From NCBI GenBank assembly GCA_034008185.1, contig CM067081.1, positions 83,100,765 through 83,164,764 on the forward strand: a stretch of 64,000 nucleotides of DNA, written 5' to 3'. Positions 60,201-64,000 of the stretch are shown in pieces (positions within the stretch are counted from its first letter, which is position 1; every line of letters starts with the position of its first letter). The DNA comes from Gorsachius magnificus (lineage: Eukaryota > Chordata > Aves > Pelecaniformes > Ardeidae). Made by a program: the position numbers and the translations under genes. Under the pieces are notes generated by a model. It did not search any database. It was given only the letters and a program-made list of their open reading frames with translations, and had not been told where the DNA came from.

Positions 60201-63200
60201 GGTTCTTATGTTATCCATATGTTTGCCCACTCTTAATAATAGAGACTTTCTCTAAGCTATATAAATTTCCTTTAATAAAATGCTCTGATCTAACTATTTT
60301 GTAATGTGACCGCTGTTATCACATGTCAAATTGAAGGTATTTTATTTTCAGAAAAGTAAGGGCTTAGCACTTTCTAAAACTTCAGCAGTTGACTCTGTCT
60401 CAAGCTGGAAATCTGAATATTAAGCACTCTACAAAAATTATTTCTTCCCTCTGTAATGGGGCTGTTCATAGTAGAAGCACAAAATTATTACTTTCTCCAG
60501 GCATTTTGGAGGCACTTATTTTTACTACATGGTTCATGATATGCCTAACATATATTTAGTGCTTATTAACCTGAAAAAAACACATTCTTTATTACACATT
60601 TTGAGACCCACTGATAGAAAAACTGCTGCAAACCAGCCTGGAATTAATAATAATAACAATAAGCTGCGCACGCCAAATAATCATTCTGATCTTACCATCC
60701 CATCCATGAAAACAGGAATAACGTATCAACCCATTCATTGCTTTCTATACTTTCATCATATTACTCATGCCGACTTTTCCTCGGTGATAAAACCACCTCA
60801 GCCTGCCTAGTGTCTCTCCATGGGATTTTCTCCCAGATTGTAAATATTCTTGTGTTCTTTCCTCTTTTTCCTCTTCTGCATGGTCCCAGGACTGCGCATG
60901 GTGCCACAGCCGTGAGTGAGCCACCGCTGTATCTAAAGGCCCTACAACATTGTCCCATTAGGATTTCAGTTTCCCAAGTAGGTATACTGAATTTATACAG
61001 CTTTAAAGGTCCAGCTTTTTAACAGGCCACCGCATTAATGGTGATAAATTGAAGCAAGCCCCTTGAGAAGGAAGTGTCAATGTACAAAGTCTTGATCAGA
61101 GGTGTGGAAGGGCTGAGCATGTGAAGGCACCTCTCCTCCTCCTCTCTGCATCTCTGAGGGAGAAGCCAGCTACATAGGAGCATACATACAGCAGAGCCCC
61201 TATAGCTGCCTCCATAGCTGCTTCCCAGGAAGAGACACCAAATGTACAGGGTGATGGCCTGGGGAAGCTGATGCTGAAAGGGGCCCCATGAGGTGAGGAG
61301 AGAGGTTTTGCTATGGTCTTGGGCTTGATTCTCACTCATGCTGAAAGGGACCTTTTATACTCCAAGCGTCTTGGAGAGGGTCAGCAGAACACAGGAGGTT
61401 TTTGCACACGTGGCAGAGTTGAAGGGGACTACACATACGGGAGAGAGAGCAAACATGAACGTGATGAGGCACTGCACCAGTTGCCTTTACAATGTACTGT
61501 CAACGGTGACTGCTTGTAGGCAGATGCCAAAACATTGTTTTCTAACAATACTCAGAAATGAACCTGCATTTTTTGTGGTTTAAATTGTCTTTAAACATGG
61601 AAAAGAATAGTTGCCTCCTGGCTGCAAGTTTGTTCACCCAGACAGCAATAATGTTGCTAACTCCCACACCTGCAAGATTAGTCAGAAATGTGAGCCCTGC
61701 AAGTCTGGCTGGGTTGGGAGAAGTTAAGGATCCCATACCTGTGATAAAAATCTACTTACAAGAAGCGCACAATGCTCAGTTTCCTTGAAGACAGCAGGAG
61801 TCAAAGAGCAAGAGACCATCTCTTTCCTCACTGCTCCAAGACCCCGTTGCAATCAGTGCTTTGCCCAAAAGCTCTCTGCGTCTTCCTCTAGGTGATATTC
61901 CCAGGCCATGTTTTCCATGTGCAGTGTTGCTGCCTTCTCGAACATGTCTGCTGCTTCACTTTCCTTCCTTTTCATTTACTCATGAATCATCATTAAACAA
62001 CAGCTACCAAAACACCATATGCTGTGGAGAAGTCATTGCTTTGGACTGCGTGTTCCTGTGCTGGGGCGGAGAGCACACTGGTTTCTGCTGCCTTGTTCCA
62101 TGGCAATTTTGTAAGCTGTGCCTTTACAACATCTTAAATAATGAGGGCTGCACCTTTCCACTTGCAGTTTTCACTGAAGTTTGGTGCAAAGCAACAACCA
62201 GAGTCTTGAAAACACCTACTTCATGAGTTTTGGCATCCCTTGACAAGCAAATGGAATGGCAGGCTGCTTTCCTACGCTACCTGAACCCCTAGCAGAACTG
62301 CAAATAGTGTTTATTCTGAGCACAAGCTGCAAAGTGCAAGACTATGTTGATATAATCAGAAGATCAAAAGGTAGAGGAGCACTGGCACGTTGGCCTTCTC
62401 AAGATGCTGCTCACAGCAGTAGGCTGAATATACTGGATTACTTTTTGCCTCTCTTCTAACTACTATTCTGTGCTGCACTGCAAAGCAACAAATGAGGCAT
62501 TGCTCCCTAGCTGGTCACATTTTACTTGACTGGTTACCAACTTTTGACATCATAAAAAAATAAGTATAGCAAAACCAGAAGCTACATTGGATAAGTTAAT
62601 TATTTTTAACGAAAAAGGCTACTTTGAATGTTCCAGAATCTCCAGGTTTGTGACAGCAACTGCACATGAAGATGTGCAAGCAACAGTGATTCTTATTTAC
62701 AGTGTGTACCTTTGAGGAAAGGATTCCTTCTTTTCCATTTCTCTCTCTCTCTCTTTGATTAAAGACCACCTGAAGACAAGAAGGCTAAAATAGTTGAAAG
62801 AAGCCTGTGTCAGTCTCCCCCTAATGAACTGTGCAGTCTCCTTTGTGGCAAGATAATTTCAATTATACAGAAGTCAAGCTTCAGTGAATTCTCAGCTCTT
62901 CTAAATGAGGTAATGGTGCAACTTTCCAGGTAGTGATTTTCTGATCTCCAAGAATTGTATTTGGATAAATAACTCAAAATAAAAGCCCCTATGGGTGTTG
63001 ATGGCTGGCTCAGCAGCAGTATATTCAGCATCCTGTATGTATTACCTTTCCCCAGAATTCTAGCAAATGAGGTCACTGGCAGAAATGCTTGTCAGAATAC
63101 CAAACTGCAAGCAAATGCTGCTTAATATTCACAGAGGGAAGACTTTACATTTGGAATTGATAGCATGCACACAAGAAACCCGATTCCAGATGTTATGCCT

Positions 63201-64000
63201 ATGCCGTAAGAGGAAGAGAAGTGTAACATGACCTCCACACACAGTCAAATCAGCTCTGAGCTGTCCTGAATGGTTGCAACGGAGTACTTGCAAACATGGA
63301 TTCTTTCTGGTGGAATTGGAATATAGTTTCTGGACAACAAATGACAACATTGCAGGCAAAAGGTAGAAGTTGCAAGCAGAAATAAAGAGATATAATGCAA
63401 GCAAAGATTCATTTGGTGATGCGAAATTTTAAGCGCAGCTGAGTAAATAACATAAGACAATTCTAAATGTTCATCATGTTGTAATTAATTTAAGTTTAAT
63501 ACCAATCAGAAATGAAAGACACTGTTTTAATATAACTTACAGGGAGACAATGCAGAATGTGTTCAGTATAGACTAAAATAATGAGTATATCTTTTAGCAA
63601 AGACTTGGTGTTTGGGTTGCAAGATGCTTCAGAGCAAGAGGCTCAGCTCAAATTTAGAAGCGCTGCCAGTTTCCAAGCATTTTCAGAGGGATTCTGGGCC
63701 CTGACAGGCTGAGTCTATGGAGATCAGATGCTGTGGCTATCTTGTGAGCGCTGTTATGAAAAGACATTAACATTGACGTGAGAACTGAAATGGAACCCCC
63801 CTGTTTTAAAGGCCTTTTCAACATGAGAAATAAAATTCGAGAAAAAAACCCTAAACCTTTCCAGTAAACCTGAGTTCTTGAGACTTGTAGGGGTTTAGAT
63901 TCAAGATTCTGAGATGGGTTTTTTTCACATTTTAAATACCAGTTGCCCTCATGCAGCGTGCAGCAGATAGTAAATAGCCAAGACCAAAGTCATCAAGGAA
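57288..64000. other. Single-copy sequence, no gene found
   Basis: No supportable gene to the window edge. A 176-codon plus-strand frame (57242-57772) begins before the C-run and reads through it, so it depends on the homopolymer length and has no domain. A CT dinucleotide run lies at 62740-62754. The rest is AT-rich, ordinary sequence. Confidence 0.5.
62740..62754 (+). repeat. (CT)n microsatellite
   Basis: A short perfect TC/CT dinucleotide run of about seven units. Confidence 0.9.

Overview
The window looks like vertebrate nuclear DNA from a bird. The evidence is the repeat content. There are three copies of CR1 non-LTR retrotransposons, two of which keep the bird-typical 3' end made of tandem ATTCTATG octamers. 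There is also one solo LTR of a type I recognise from avian, especially neoavian, genomes. The remainder is AT-leaning single-copy sequence with short microsatellites and small GC-rich islands. I see no operons, ribosome binding sites, CRISPR arrays, phage genes or dense coding. I found no host protein-coding gene, tRNA or rRNA that I could defend, so the window is best read as an intergenic stretch or part of a very large intron.

Layout. 1-15.29 kb: single-copy sequence with a 25-nt poly(A) run and no gene. About 15.29-16.02 kb: an old, badly decayed CR1 fragment on the minus strand. 18.525-19.065 kb: a solo LTR on the plus strand flanked by a perfect 5-bp target duplication (CTGGT). 19.07-37.53 kb: single-copy sequence with simple repeats, hairpins, a small CpG cluster near 34.3 kb and one strong candidate conserved noncoding element near 33.5-34.1 kb. 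37.531 to about 40.96 kb: a long CR1 on the minus strand, with the C-terminal end of ORF1 followed by essentially the whole of ORF2 (endonuclease plus reverse transcriptase). It is broken by only two nonsense changes and two frameshifts. 40.96-46.40 kb: single-copy sequence. About 46.40-47.857 kb: a second CR1 on the plus strand, 5'-truncated inside the reverse transcriptase and carrying a changed catalytic motif. 47.86-64 kb: single-copy sequence with candidate regulatory elements near 54.1-54.4 and 57.0-57.25 kb, and an unusual cluster of G/C and purine/pyrimidine tracts near 56.3-56.6 kb.

The only genes visible are those of the transposons. In an intact CR1, ORF1 (RNA binding and esterase-like) and ORF2 (endonuclease and reverse transcriptase) act together in target-primed reverse transcription. 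No copy here can do so now. The two better CR1 copies are in opposite orientation about 5.4 kb apart and so form a large inverted repeat. I did not find a convincing new biological system. The most useful leads are the candidate conserved elements, the near-intact CR1, the inverted CR1 pair and the precisely bounded solo LTR.
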